A stretch of DNA of 64,000 nt from Noviherbaspirillum autotrophicum (GCF_000818395.1 NZ_JWJG01000028.1:3552303-3616302), one strand, 5' to 3'. Shown: positions 7,403 to 17,503, numbered from the stretch's first letter. Notes: a model not told the origin generated them from the letters alone. Translations and numbers: made by a program.

Positions 7403-8422
7403 ATGCATATCGCAATCATCGGTGCCGGCCTGTCCGGACTGACCTGCGCACACCGGCTTCAGGCACAGGGGCATGAGGTCATCGTGTACGAGAAGGGCGA
7501 GGAGATCGGCGGCCGCATGAGCACGCGCCAGACCGAGCTCGGCGGTTTCGATCTGGGCGCGCAATACTTTACGGCGTCCAGCAGCCGATTCAGGAAAGAG
7601 GTTGCCGCATGGCGCAGGGCGGGCTGGGTCGCGCCGTGGGATGGGCGCCTGGTGACGCTCGATCATGGCGTCGCGAAAGCCGCCGGCCGCACTAGCGGAG
7701 CCGGCCGGGAGCGCCTGGTTGCGGTTCCCGGGATGGCATCGCTTGCGCAGCGTCTGGCGCAGGATATCGAGGTTCGTGCCGGGCAGGCGGTGTCCGGGCT
7801 TGAATGCCATGGCACACAATGGCTGCTTTCGGTGTTGTGCGAAACGGTGCCAGTCGCGGCGACAGCCGGCCCCTTCGATGCAGTCGTGCTGGCCATCCCG
7901 GCCGAGCGGGCTCTGCCGCTGCTGGAGCCAGTGTCGGATATCGCCGTCCAAGCCGGCGGCGCGCATCTTGTGCCGTGCTGGGCATTGATCCTCGGCTTCC
8001 AGGAAGCGTTGAACCTGGATTACGACGGGGCCTGGGTACAGGGTTCGCGGTTGAAATGGATCGCGCGCGACGCCTCCAAGCCGCAGCGGCGGCCGGGCGA
8101 GCACTGGATCGGGCATGCATCGCCGGAATGGAGCCAGGAGCACCTGGACGACGATCCCGAGCGGGTCAAGGAAAAACTGCTCAAGGCGTTTCACGAGGCA
8201 ACCGGCTCGCCGGTCAACCCCGTGTATGCGGATGTGCACCGCTGGCGCCACGCGCAGGCTGACCGGCCGCTTGCGGCGGATTGCTGTTGGGACGAGGGGG
8301 CGCGTATCGGCGTCTGCGGAGACTGGTTTGCCGCCGGACTGGATGGCAGCGGCCGCATTGAAAATGCCTATCTGAGCGCCATGGCGCTGGCCGATGCGAT
8401 GTGCGCCGGGCAGCCACGCTGA
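7403..8422 (+). CDS. Renalase-like FAD-dependent amine oxidase/oxidoreductase
   Basis: 339 aa from the ATG at 7403 (AAAGGGG upstream). The N-terminal Rossmann motif IAIIGAGLSGLTCAHRL, then YEKGEEIGGRMSTR, binds FAD, and FDLGAQYFTA is characteristic of the bacterial renalase-like group. Near the C-terminus GVCGDWFAAGLDGSGRIENAYLSA is the second FAD-contact motif. Bacterial renalases re-oxidise miscoordinated dihydro-NAD(P) isomers; whether this member does so cannot be told from sequence. No operon partner: a terminator precedes it and a 165-bp gap with a palindrome follows. Confidence 0.85.
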   Translation: MHIAIIGAGLSGLTCAHRLQAQGHEVIVYEKGEEIGGRMSTRQTELGGFDLGAQYFTASSSRFRKEVAAWRRAGWVAPWDGRLVTLDHGVAKAAGRTSGAGRERLVAVPGMASLAQRLAQDIEVRAGQAVSGLECHGTQWLLSVLCETVPVAATAGPFDAVVLAIPAERALPLLEPVSDIAVQAGGAHLVPCWALILGFQEALNLDYDGAWVQGSRLKWIARDASKPQRRPGEHWIGHASPEWSQEHLDDDPERVKEKLLKAFHEATGSPVNPVYADVHRWRHAQADRPLAADCCWDEGARIGVCGDWFAAGLDGSGRIENAYLSAMALADAMCAGQPR

Positions 8423-8461
8423 ACCTGCGGTATCGAAAGCCGCGACTTTCTGCAATACGCA

Positions 8462-8479
8462 GACAACGCTTGCGTTGTC
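8462..8479. promoter_or_regulatory. 18-bp palindrome upstream of the MFS-PlsC gene (operator candidate)
   Basis: GACAACGCTTGCGTTGTC is a perfect 8-2-8 palindrome without a T-run, so it reads as an operator rather than a terminator. It lies ~110 bp upstream of the next start codon. TACACT (8483-8488) next to it could be a -10 element. The cognate regulator is unknown. Confidence 0.4.
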
Positions 8480-8587
8480 CTCTACACTTGCGCCATTGAT
8501 AACAGGCACTGCCGGCCAGCGGGCGAACGGTCTTCCTGCTGTCAGCCGGGTGCATTCCGCTTTCAATTTTTTCGAACATTCACCATC

Positions 8588-10474
8588 ATGAGTCAATCCA
8601 GTCAATTCGCCTTGCTTGCGCAACGCCGTTTCGGCCCGTTTTTCTGGACCCAGTTTTTCGGCGCGTTCAACGACAATGTCTTCAAGACCGCGCTGCTGAC
8701 GATTCTGACCTATGAGGCATTGAGCTGGACATCGCTCGATCCCGGCTTGCTGAACAACCTGATCCCGGGGCTGTTCATTCTGCCGTTCGTGCTGTTTTCG
8801 GCCACGGCCGGCCAGCTGGCCGACAAGTTCGAGAAATCGGCGCTGGCGCGTTACGTCAAGCTCCTCGAAATCGCCATCATGACTGTTGCCGCCGTCGGTT
8901 GGATGACGCACAGCCTGTGGCTGCTGGTCGCCGCCGTTGTCGGCATGGGGCTGCATTCGACGCTGTTCGGCCCGGTCAAGTACGCCTATCTGCCGCAGCA
9001 GCTGAAACCGGAAGAACTGGTCGGCGGGAATGGCTTGATCGAAATGGGGACCTTCGTCGGAATCCTGCTGGGCGAGGTGCTGGGCGCGGTGCTGGTTGTG
9101 CACAAGCCTTGGGGCATCCAACTGGTCGCCTACGGCACCATTGCTATCGCCATGATCGGCTGGCTCTTCAGCCGCCGCATACCGGATTCTCCCGCACCCG
9201 CGCCGGACTTGAAAATCAACTGGAATCCGCTGACCGAGACGGTGCGCAACATCGGCTTCACCCGCCAGAACCGCCCCGTGTTCCTGTCCGTGCTTGGCAA
9301 TTCCTGGTTCTGGTTCTACGGCGCCGTGATCCTGGCGCAGTTCCCGGTTTATGCCAAGGATTACCTGCATGGCGACCACAGCGTCTTCGTGCTGCTGCTG
9401 ACCGTGTTTTCCCTCGGCATCGGTGCCGGCTCCCTGCTGTGCGAGCGCATGTCTGGCCACAAGGTCGAGATCGGCCTGGTGCCGTTCGGCTCCATCGGAT
9501 TGTCGCTGTTCGGCTTCGACCTGGCACTGGCCAGCACACACTACACAAATGCGGTGCCGGTCGACCTGGCAGGTTTTGTCGCGCAGCCCGGCAGCCTGCA
9601 CATCCTGTTCGACTGCATGATGATCGGCATGTTCGGCGGCTTTTACATTGTCCCGCTGTTTGCACTGATCCAGACCCGCTGCGACCGCAAGCATGTGTCG
9701 CGCACCATCGCCGGCATGAACATCATGAATGCGCTGTTCATGGTGGTCGCCGCCTTATTCGCGATGGTTCTGCTGAAAATGGGCTTCAGCATTCCGCAGA
9801 TCTTTATGGCGACCGCCTTGCTCAATGCGCTGGTCGCAAGCTACATTTTCTCGCTGGTGCCGGAATTCCTGATGCGTTTTCTGGCATGGCTGCTGATCCA
9901 CACCGTTCACCGTGTGCAAACCGTCGACACCGACCGCATTCCGGAAGAGGGCGCTGCGGTCCTGGTCTGCAATCACGTCAGTTACGTCGATGCCATCGTC
10001 ATCATGGCAGCCAGCCCGCGCCCGATCCGCTTCGTGATGGATCACCGCATCTTCAAGATTCCGGTGCTGTCCTGGATATTTCGCACTGCCAAGGCAATTC
10101 CGATCGCGCCTGCCAAGGAAGATCCGTGGCTGATGGAAAAATCGTTTGTCGATATCGCGCAAGCCTTGCATGAGGGAGAGCTGATCTGCATTTTCCCGGA
10201 AGGGAAGCTGACCACGACCGGTGAAATGAATGAATTCAAAGGCGGCATCCGCAAGATCCTCGACCGCACCCCGGTGCCGGTGATTCCGATGGCGCTGCGC
10301 GGGCTGTGGGGCAGCATGCTTACCCGTAGCCCGGGCAATCCGTTCGAACGTTCGTTCCGGCGCGGCCCGTTCTCGCGCCTGTCGCTGGTCGTGGGCCAAC
10401 CGGTCGCACCGGCAGTGGCCACGCCGGAGGCGCTTTATTCGCAGGTGCGCGAACTGCGCGGCGACTGGAAGTAA
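8588..10474 (+). CDS. MFS lysophospholipid transporter-PlsC acyltransferase fusion
   Basis: 628 aa. Residues 1-~430 form an MFS transporter of the LplT type (RRFGPFFWTQFFGAFNDNVFK start, about 12 membrane segments). The C-terminal ~190 residues form a PlsC/1-acyl-glycerophosphate acyltransferase with NHVSYVD (H about residue 462, the HX4D catalytic motif) and IFPEGKLTTTGE (acceptor-binding motif). In E. coli LplT and Aas work together to flip and re-acylate lysophosphatidylethanolamine; here transporter and acyltransferase are one chain without the acyl-ACP synthetase part. The likely role is recycling lysophospholipid at the inner membrane. It converges with the sensor kinase gene 16 bp downstream. 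Confidence 0.9.
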   Translation: MSQSSQFALLAQRRFGPFFWTQFFGAFNDNVFKTALLTILTYEALSWTSLDPGLLNNLIPGLFILPFVLFSATAGQLADKFEKSALARYVKLLEIAIMTVAAVGWMTHSLWLLVAAVVGMGLHSTLFGPVKYAYLPQQLKPEELVGGNGLIEMGTFVGILLGEVLGAVLVVHKPWGIQLVAYGTIAIAMIGWLFSRRIPDSPAPAPDLKINWNPLTETVRNIGFTRQNRPVFLSVLGNSWFWFYGAVILAQFPVYAKDYLHGDHSVFVLLLTVFSLGIGAGSLLCERMSGHKVEIGLVPFGSIGLSLFGFDLALASTHYTNAVPVDLAGFVAQPGSLHILFDCMMIGMFGGFYIVPLFALIQTRCDRKHVSRTIAGMNIMNALFMVVAALFAMVLLKMGFSIPQIFMATALLNALVASYIFSLVPEFLMRFLAWLLIHTVHRVQTVDTDRIPEEGAAVLVCNHVSYVDAIVIMAASPRPIRFVMDHRIFKIPVLSWIFRTAKAIPIAPAKEDPWLMEKSFVDIAQALHEGELICIFPEGKLTTTGEMNEFKGGIRKILDRTPVPVIPMALRGLWGSMLTRSPGNPFERSFRRGPFSRLSLVVGQPVAPAVATPEALYSQVRELRGDWK

Positions 10475-10490
10475 CGTCGGGGCGCGAGCG

Positions 10491-13400
10491 TCATGCCCGC
10501 AACGCTTCCTCGTCGCTCTGCCGCTGTGGCGCAACCAGCGGCAGGCTTAGGATGAAGGAGCTGCCGCGTCCGAGTTCGCTGTGCACACGGATGCGTCCGC
10601 CCAGGATGCCGGTCACGATGTTGTGCGCGATGTTCAGGCCCAGCCCCGATCCGCCGGAGCCGAGCTTGGTGGTGAAGAAGGGATCGAAGATGCGGTTCAG
10701 ATTGGCGGGCGGGATTCCCACGCCGTCGTCCTGCACCAGGAGCTCCAGCCAGCCGTCGGCGGCATCATGTGCCGATATCAGCACCGTGCCGGCAGAGCGG
10801 CCTTCGAAGCCGTGCAGCAGCGCATTGTTCACCAGGTTGGTGATGACCTGCCCGAGCGGCCCGGGATAGCTGTCCATTTTCAGGCCGCCGGCGATGTCCT
10901 GCTTAACTGAGAATGACGTTTTCTTCAGCGTCGGCCACAAGGTCAGCATGATTTCCGCCACCACTTCCGCAACCGAGAACGTGCGGCGCTGCGAACTGGT
11001 CTGGTCGACCGCCACCTGCTTGAAGCTGGCGACGAGGTTGGCTGCACGCTGGAGATTGCGCACCAAAATGTCGCCAGCGTTTCCCGTGTCCGCGATGTAG
11101 TGTTCGAGCGTCGAGCGTTTGATGCCGTTGTCCCTGGCGTAGCTGGCATTCAGCGATCGGCTCTGGTCGAGCAGGGTGCTGGCGACCATCAGGCTGTTGC
11201 CGATCGGCGTATTGAGTTCATGCGCGATGCCGGCAACGAGGGAGCCGAGCGCGGCCAGCTTTTCGCTGCGCACCAGCTCTTCCTGCGCCATGTTCAAGGT
11301 GCCGAGCGTGTACTCCAGTTCCTCGTTGGCTTGCTGCAGTTCCTCGGTGCGCTCGATCACCCGCTGCTCGAGCGTCGCGTTCAGTTCGCGGATTTCATTC
11401 TCGATACGGCGCTTGTCGGTCACGTCGGTGCAGGCCAGGATGCCGAACTTGTCGCCGGCCAGCGTAAAGGTATGGCCGAATATCTCCACCAGGACCTTGC
11501 TGCCGTCGCCACGGAGCATCCATATCTCGGGCCTGCTGTCTGCAGTGCCGGTCTGCCTTAATTCCGCGATGAGTGCAACGCGATCTTCGGGGTTGCAATA
11601 CAAGCCAAGCTCGGAAGTGTTTTTTCCGAACACCGAATCGCGGCTGCGCAGGAACAATTGCTCGAATGCGCGGTTGACATCCTTGATGACGTAGTTGCCG
11701 CGCACTTGTGTGACAAACATCGCGATCGGCGAAGACTGGAAAATGCTGGAAAAGCGCTGCTCACTGGCGCGCAGTTCTTCTTCGGCGCGCTTTCTTTCCA
11801 GTTCCGCCGACGCACGTTCGCTGAAGACTTGCAGCAGCGAACGCACCAGGTCGGGATTGCCGAGCGGCTGCGAATGCAGTACCGCCAGCACCCCGACTGT
11901 ATTGCCGGCGGCATCGCGCAGCACGGCGCCGGCAAAACTCTGCCAGTCGTACTGGGGCAGCAGCGGGGCGGCCGGAAAACTTCGCTGAACGTCCGATGCA
12001 TACACGTAGATATCTCCTTCCAGCGTTCGCTCGCACGGAGTACCGTCAATCGCAAAGTCGAAGGTCGCGATGCTGTGGCCCCGCTCGTGGGCCGCAATGG
12101 TGCGGAGCCGGTCAGGCGCGCCCGGCATGCGCAAGCCGATGAACGCGCAATCAGTGCGCAGCGCCGAAGCCAGGTCCGCCACCAGCAGGTCGAAGAAGGA
12201 CTCGCCGGCGATGTCGCGCGTGCCTTGCGCCAGGCGCAGCAGGGCACGGTCCGCTTCCGCCTTCTGTGCCTCGAGCAGGCGCTGATCGGTGACATCGCGG
12301 ATGACAACGAGAATGTAGCTTTCGTTGCTGGCGCTGAAAACGGTGCCGTTGGTGGTGCATTTCCGCTGAGTTCCCTGCCTGGTGCGCATTTCCCAGGAAA
12401 AGTTGCGCACGCTGTGGTGGATGCGCAGCTCGCGAAACATGGCTACCCGTTGCTCGGGGTTGATCCACATCTGCAGTTCGACCGAGGTCATGCCGACCGC
12501 TTCCTGGCGCGCATAGCCCGTCATCTCCACGAACGTCTGGTTGACATCAATGATTACGCCGTCGTTCATGCGCAAGATCGTGACTGCATCCGGATTGCAG
12601 TCGAATGCGCCGGCGAATTTGGCTTCGGACAAGCTCAATGCATCCTCGGCGCGGCGTTTCTCGGTGATATCCTCCGCGATGGATAGCAGCCGGTCGGCGC
12701 TGCCGTCTTCTCCGGCGATGTAGGTATGGTTCCACTGGCAGGTGATGATCCGGCCGTCGGCCCGGCAGTTTTCGATGATCTGGCGGTGCTCACTCCTGCC
12801 TGCGACTATCTTGCGAAATGCCGCATCGACTGCGTCGCGACTCGCATTCGGGATGATGAAGCCGGCGTGCCGGCCGATCGCCTGCGCACGCGCGTGGCCG
12901 AAGATGTTTTCCGCCGCCGCGTTCCATTCGATGACTTCGTACCGGCTGTTCCATTCGATGATCGCGATCGGGCTTTGTTCGACCAGCACGCGGAAGCGTT
13001 CTTCGCGCTCGTGCAACTCCTGTTCGACGCGCTTGCGCTGATCGATGTCCTGTTCCAATTCCCGGTTCTTGCGGTCGAGTTCGTCGAATAGCTTGCGCAG
13101 GCTGATCCGGGTGTCTTCCATGCGGCGGCTGAGCAAGCCGAGCTCATCGAGCCGCTGCCAGGTAAACGGCACTTCCAGCTGGCGCGCGGCCAGTCGTTCG
13201 GCGCCGAGGCTGATCCGCTGCAGCGGGCGCACCAGGCGCCGGTCCAGCAGGATCAGGATCAGCACGATCGAGAGCGCCGCCTGCGCGATCACCGCTATCG
13301 TCGACTGCAGCAGGTCATCGATCATGATGCGGCGCAGCCGTGCGCTGCCGACTTCGATTTGCACCGAGCCAATGGTGCTGCCGTGGTAGAGAACGGGCCT

Positions 13401-13751
13401 TTCGGTGGCGGCGGTATAACCGCTGCGTCGTTCCGGACGCTCGCCCGCAGCGAACACCCCGAGCGCGTTGTCGCGCACGTCGATGCGCACGACGTCCTCG
13501 TTGCGCGACATCATCGCTTCCAGCAGGGCGTTGCCACTTTCATGGTTGAGATTCCATAGCGGCTCCTGCATGCCATTGGCCAGCACGGCGGCATTCTGCT
13601 GCAACAAGTCTTCGGTTTGCTTGCGGATATCGTCGTTATAGCGCTTGAACCAGGAGTAGCCGTTAATGAGAAGGGCTGGTATCAGCAAGCCCAGCATCAC
13701 CATGAGCACGATGGCGCGCCGCAGTGTCAGGGTGCGTCCTCTGCGCATCAT
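10491..13751 (-). CDS. Membrane-bound multi-PAS/GAF sensor histidine kinase
   Basis: 1086 aa from the ATG at 13751 (GGAG 5 bases upstream). Domains in order: membrane segment (~10-32), periplasmic sensor loop, second membrane segment (~155-175), HAMP (LVRPLQRISLGAERLAA), a coiled linker, PAS (FRVLVEQSPIAIIEWN), a second PAS, GAF-like region (~500-640), a third PAS (FSSIFQSSPIAMFVTQ), a coiled coil, HisKA with phospho-acceptor His844 (AGIAHELNTPIGN), and HATPase with NLVNNALLHG, DDGVGIPP and GSGGSGLGL. There is no receiver domain. It lies 25 bp downstream of a receiver-GGDEF-EAL gene in the same operon, so that protein is the likely phosphotransfer partner. The signal is unknown. Confidence 0.92.
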   Translation of the reverse strand: MMRRGRTLTLRRAIVLMVMLGLLIPALLINGYSWFKRYNDDIRKQTEDLLQQNAAVLANGMQEPLWNLNHESGNALLEAMMSRNEDVVRIDVRDNALGVFAAGERPERRSGYTAATERPVLYHGSTIGSVQIEVGSARLRRIMIDDLLQSTIAVIAQAALSIVLILILLDRRLVRPLQRISLGAERLAARQLEVPFTWQRLDELGLLSRRMEDTRISLRKLFDELDRKNRELEQDIDQRKRVEQELHEREERFRVLVEQSPIAIIEWNSRYEVIEWNAAAENIFGHARAQAIGRHAGFIIPNASRDAVDAAFRKIVAGRSEHRQIIENCRADGRIITCQWNHTYIAGEDGSADRLLSIAEDITEKRRAEDALSLSEAKFAGAFDCNPDAVTILRMNDGVIIDVNQTFVEMTGYARQEAVGMTSVELQMWINPEQRVAMFRELRIHHSVRNFSWEMRTRQGTQRKCTTNGTVFSASNESYILVVIRDVTDQRLLEAQKAEADRALLRLAQGTRDIAGESFFDLLVADLASALRTDCAFIGLRMPGAPDRLRTIAAHERGHSIATFDFAIDGTPCERTLEGDIYVYASDVQRSFPAAPLLPQYDWQSFAGAVLRDAAGNTVGVLAVLHSQPLGNPDLVRSLLQVFSERASAELERKRAEEELRASEQRFSSIFQSSPIAMFVTQVRGNYVIKDVNRAFEQLFLRSRDSVFGKNTSELGLYCNPEDRVALIAELRQTGTADSRPEIWMLRGDGSKVLVEIFGHTFTLAGDKFGILACTDVTDKRRIENEIRELNATLEQRVIERTEELQQANEELEYTLGTLNMAQEELVRSEKLAALGSLVAGIAHELNTPIGNSLMVASTLLDQSRSLNASYARDNGIKRSTLEHYIADTGNAGDILVRNLQRAANLVASFKQVAVDQTSSQRRTFSVAEVVAEIMLTLWPTLKKTSFSVKQDIAGGLKMDSYPGPLGQVITNLVNNALLHGFEGRSAGTVLISAHDAADGWLELLVQDDGVGIPPANLNRIFDPFFTTKLGSGGSGLGLNIAHNIVTGILGGRIRVHSELGRGSSFILSLPLVAPQRQSDEEALRA

Positions 13752-13776
13752 GGCCGCTCCGGCAAGAAATGTGGCG

Positions 13777-16017
13777 TCATGCGGCGTGGTGCGCCAGCCA
13801 CTTCTGCAGTTGGTCGGCCGGCATCGGCCGTGCAAACAGGTAGCCTTGGGCCAGGGGGCAGCCGAGCGCCGCCAGGATTTGTGCCTGGCGATCGTCTTCC
13901 ACGCCCTCTGCCACCACCGACAGGCCGAGGTTGCGCCCGAGCTGGATCACCATTTCGGCAATGCTGCTGCCGCGCGCGGAGCTGGTGATCTCCGTTACGA
14001 AGCCGCGGTCGATCTTGAGCCGGTCGGCCTGCAGGCGCTGCAGGTAGCTGAGCGAGGAGAAGCCGGTGCCAAAATCGTCGATCGCGATGCTGACCCCGAT
14101 CTGCTTGATCTTGCCGAGCAGCTCGATCAATGCGTCGGGTTCTTCCATCGCAATCGATTCAGTGATTTCCAGTTCGATGCGCGAGGCCGGCGCCCCCGTA
14201 TCGGCCAGCACGTTGCGCAGCGTGTCGAGAAAGCGCGGATGGCGGAACTGTACCTGGGAGACATTGACCGACATCGTGAAATCGGTGAATCCGAGCGCCT
14301 GCAGGCGCACCAGTTCCTCGCAGGCCACGCGCATCACCTGTTCGCCGATTTCGATGATCAGGCCGGAGTATTCGGCGATCGGAATGAAGCGGTCGGGGGC
14401 GATGAAGGTGCCGTCCTTGGTTTTCCAGCGCAGCAAGGCTTCGGCTCCGACCGGTCGCCGCGTCGCGAGGTCGATTTGTGGCTGATAAACGACAAACAGT
14501 TCCTTCGCTTCGAGGGCCGATCGCAGCGCATGCATGAGGCGCACCCGTTCGCGGATGTCCACGCCCATGCTGCGCGAGAAATAGAAATGGCCTGCGCGTT
14601 GCAGCAGCTTGGCGCGCTTGAGCGCAATGTCGGCATCCTTGAGTGCATCCGCGCCGCAGCCATCGTAATCGTGCAGGTTGACCAGGCCGGCGGTGGCGGA
14701 CAGCTGCACCTCTTGCCCGTCGATGCGGAACGGCTTGTCGAACAGGTTCAGGATCACATTCGGATTGACGAGCGCAGCATTGCCGAGCACGCTGAAGGTG
14801 TCGCCGCCCACGCGCCCGACGACCAGCTGTTCGCCCAGCTCCGACTGCAGGCGCGCTGCCACGCCCAGCAAGAGCGAGTCGCCGAATTGATGGCCCAGCG
14901 CGTCGTTGGTCTCCGCAAAGTGGTCAATGTCGACCAGGGCAAGCGTTGCCTCTGGCCTCGACGGCGCAGCGAGCGTTGCATCCAGCATTTCCCTCAGCCG
15001 GGTGCGGTTGGGCAGCTTGGTCAGCGGATCGTAGAATGCCGACGTGTGCAGGCGCGACATCAGCAGCACGTTGTCGAGGCCGACGGCGATGTTGCGGCAG
15101 AATACATTCAGCAGTTGCTGTTCAATTTCGCCGAGGACCTTACCGGTATCGAAAAACGCGACGAACTCGGCGCTGGCGTTGCCGCCAAGGTAAAGCGCAG
15201 CGAAATCATCTCCGTAGACGTGGCGACGCTCGCGCAGGGCTGCCTGCATGGCGCCGGCAATATGGGCGCTGGAAAGCGCGCAGATCGGCTTGTTCAGTAG
15301 CCCGGCGTGCGGCCCGAGGGCGGCCACGCTCAGCAATTCTTGCCCGAGGTTGTCCGATTTTTCATGCCGGCAGAGCAGCCCGTTCGGAGGCAGATCGAGC
15401 AGGCGAGCCACCTGGCTGAGGACGCCAGCGGCAAAGCTGTCCAGCCCGTGCAGCGCCATCAGTTCGGAACTGGCGCGCGCGATACGGTCAAGCCCGCGCC
15501 GGCTGGCGTTGATCGCGCAGATCTGTTCGTAGGAGCGAATGGCTGCAGTCACGGTGGTGTACAGCTTGATGCGTGTCAGTTCCGACTTGGTCTTGTAATC
15601 GTTGATGTCGAAATCGCGGATGGCATCAATTTCCGGCGCGTAGCCGGGCTGGCCAGTGCGCAGGATGATGCGTACCTCGCTGAGCTTGAGTACTTCGCGG
15701 ATATGGCGCACCAGTTGCAGCCCAGATTCGCCTTGTTCCATCACGACGTCGAGCAGGATGACAGCAATGTCTTGTTCGCATGCCAGCAGATCGCGCGCCT
15801 GTGCCGCCGAATAGGCATGCAGGAATTCCAGGGGGCGGTGCTGCATTTCCAGGTTGGCGAGCGCGAACATGGTCGCGGAATGGACATCGACATCGTCGTC
15901 GACGATCATGACCCGCCATACGGGTTGCCCGGTCGGGCGCCCGGTGCTGCCGGTCACGTCTGCCGTCTCTTCCAGAAATACAAGATCGTCGTCAGCCGAT
16001 GTTCTCGATCTGCTCAT
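13777..16017 (-). CDS. Response regulator with degenerate GGDEF and intact EAL (c-di-GMP phosphodiesterase)
   Basis: 746 aa, start supported by GGAGGGG upstream. Receiver domain (~35-160) with acidic pocket VDDD and phospho-acceptor Asp90 (LLDVVM). A DUF3369-like domain (~175-320) follows, then a GGDEF domain whose signature is GGDTF (404-408), predicted inactive as a cyclase. The EAL domain (~500-740) has the expected catalytic set: E526-A-L528, DDFGTG (D647/D648), LKID and VVAEGVE. It should hydrolyse c-di-GMP to pGpG, possibly with the dead GGDEF as a GTP sensor, under control of the kinase encoded just downstream. The MSHA motor ATPase in this window carries a c-di-GMP-binding module, a plausible target. 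Confidence 0.93.
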   Translation of the reverse strand: MSRSRTSADDDLVFLEETADVTGSTGRPTGQPVWRVMIVDDDVDVHSATMFALANLEMQHRPLEFLHAYSAAQARDLLACEQDIAVILLDVVMEQGESGLQLVRHIREVLKLSEVRIILRTGQPGYAPEIDAIRDFDINDYKTKSELTRIKLYTTVTAAIRSYEQICAINASRRGLDRIARASSELMALHGLDSFAAGVLSQVARLLDLPPNGLLCRHEKSDNLGQELLSVAALGPHAGLLNKPICALSSAHIAGAMQAALRERRHVYGDDFAALYLGGNASAEFVAFFDTGKVLGEIEQQLLNVFCRNIAVGLDNVLLMSRLHTSAFYDPLTKLPNRTRLREMLDATLAAPSRPEATLALVDIDHFAETNDALGHQFGDSLLLGVAARLQSELGEQLVVGRVGGDTFSVLGNAALVNPNVILNLFDKPFRIDGQEVQLSATAGLVNLHDYDGCGADALKDADIALKRAKLLQRAGHFYFSRSMGVDIRERVRLMHALRSALEAKELFVVYQPQIDLATRRPVGAEALLRWKTKDGTFIAPDRFIPIAEYSGLIIEIGEQVMRVACEELVRLQALGFTDFTMSVNVSQVQFRHPRFLDTLRNVLADTGAPASRIELEITESIAMEEPDALIELLGKIKQIGVSIAIDDFGTGFSSLSYLQRLQADRLKIDRGFVTEITSSARGSSIAEMVIQLGRNLGLSVVAEGVEDDRQAQILAALGCPLAQGYLFARPMPADQLQKWLAHHAA

Positions 16018-16356
16018 TGTCCCCTCCGCAGCTCAGAGGTTTTTGCCTGAAAGCAATATACAGAAAATTCCATGTGAAACGATACGACTATGTGTTTTGT
16101 ATTGCCAGGCTAGTAATTTTTTCTTGGTGCTGTTCCGGGGCGGTTATCCGGTGATCATGCTTTCAGTAGAATAATTTCACTCTGTAAATTATTTTTCGGA
16201 TACTGCACGATATTTCGTTGTCGTGCAATCGGCGGATTTCTTTAATTTTTTCTGCGCGGTTAATCTGTCTTCCCGACTGTTGGTTGTCTCGTTTTTTCAA
16301 CGATCACAAGGGTGATACGTTAAAATCGTGCCTTTCCTAATCAATTCGATATCAAC
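16018..16356. other. AT-rich divergent intergenic region
   Basis: 339 bp between the EAL gene and aroC. It holds an inverted repeat TGCACGA (16204-16210) / TCGTGCA (16221-16227) and a possible -10 TAAAAT (16321-16326) ~30 bp before aroC. No gene or RNA is recognisable. It must contain the two divergent promoters. Confidence 0.5.
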
Positions 16357-17457
16357 ATGTCCGGTAACACTTTCGGCACGCTCTTTTCCGTCACCACTTT
16401 CGGCGAGTCACACGGACCGGCCATCGGCTGCGTGGTGGATGGCTGCCCGCCGGGCATGGCATTGTCGGAAGCGGATATCCAGCCCGAACTCGACCGCCGC
16501 AAGCCGGGCACGTCACGCCATGTGACGCAACGCCAGGAATCGGATACGGTGGAAATCCTGTCCGGCGTATTCGAGGGCAAGACGACAGGTACGCCGATCG
16601 CGTTGTTGATTCGCAACGAAGATCAGCGCAGCAAAGACTACGGCAACATTGCCGATACGTTCAGGCCGGGCCATGCCGACTATACGTACTGGCATAAATA
16701 TGGCATCCGCGACCCGCGCGGCGGCGGCCGCTCGTCGGCACGCCTGACTGCGCCGGTGGTCGGCGCCGCTGCCATCGCCAAGAAATGGCTGCACCAGCAG
16801 TTCGGCACTACTTTCATGGGATGCATGAGCCAGCTCGGCGAGATCGCTATCCCGTTCCAGTCTTGGGAGCATGTGCCGAACAATCCGTTTTTTGCCGCCA
16901 ATGCGGATATCCTGCCGCAACTGGAGGCGTACATGGATACGCTGCGCAAGGAGGGCGACTCTTGCGGCGCGCGCATCGACGTGGTGGCGCAAAACGTCCC
17001 GGTCGGCCTGGGTGAGCCGATTTACGACAAGCTGGATGCCGATATCGCGTACGCGATGATGGGCATTAACGCAGTCAAGGGCGTCGAAATCGGCGCCGGT
17101 TTCGAGTCGATTGCACAAAAGGGAACGGTGCACGGCGACGAGCTGACGCCGGCCGGCTTTGCGACCAATCACGCCGGTGGCATCCTGGGCGGCATTTCGA
17201 CCGGGCAGGACATCACGGTGTCGATCGCAATCAAGCCCACCTCGAGCATTCGCACACCGCGCCGTTCGATCGACAAGAGCGGCAATCCGGTCAACGTCGA
17301 AACCTTCGGGCGCCACGATCCCTGCGTGGGCATCCGCGCCACCCCGATTGCGGAAGCGATGCTGGCGCTGGTCTTGATGGACCACGCGCTGCGTCATCGT
17401 GCGCAGTGCGGCGACGTGCGCGTCGATACGCCGAAGATTGCCGCGCGCATCAAATAA
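16357..17457 (+). CDS. aroC: Chorismate synthase
   Basis: 366 aa, the usual length. Signatures [18 protein letters not shown] (16-33), [22 protein letters not shown] and RTPRRSIDK are those of the FMN-dependent enzyme that converts EPSP to chorismate, the last step of the shikimate pathway. Its product feeds the trp genes found ~11 kb downstream (trpFBA). It stands alone; a hairpin (GCCCGGG 17473-17479 / CCCGGGC 17487-17493, no T-run) follows the stop. Confidence 0.98.
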   Translation: MSGNTFGTLFSVTTFGESHGPAIGCVVDGCPPGMALSEADIQPELDRRKPGTSRHVTQRQESDTVEILSGVFEGKTTGTPIALLIRNEDQRSKDYGNIADTFRPGHADYTYWHKYGIRDPRGGGRSSARLTAPVVGAAAIAKKWLHQQFGTTFMGCMSQLGEIAIPFQSWEHVPNNPFFAANADILPQLEAYMDTLRKEGDSCGARIDVVAQNVPVGLGEPIYDKLDADIAYAMMGINAVKGVEIGAGFESIAQKGTVHGDELTPAGFATNHAGGILGGISTGQDITVSIAIKPTSSIRTPRRSIDKSGNPVNVETFGRHDPCVGIRATPIAEAMLALVLMDHALRHRAQCGDVRVDTPKIAARIK

Positions 17458-17503
17458 TGTTGGCAAGCCGCTGCCCGGGCGCCATTCCCGGGCTGTTGAC
17501 GTT

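Noticed and set aside
7247-9694. 815-codon open frame on the minus strand
   Set aside because: Antisense to the FAD oxidoreductase and MFS-PlsC genes, which carry clear family motifs. The product is Gln/His/Arg/Ala-rich without any recognisable domain, as expected for the reverse of GC-rich coding DNA.
13666-15300. 544-codon open frame on the plus strand
   Set aside because: Antisense to the kinase and EAL genes; composition typical of a shadow frame and no ribosome site.
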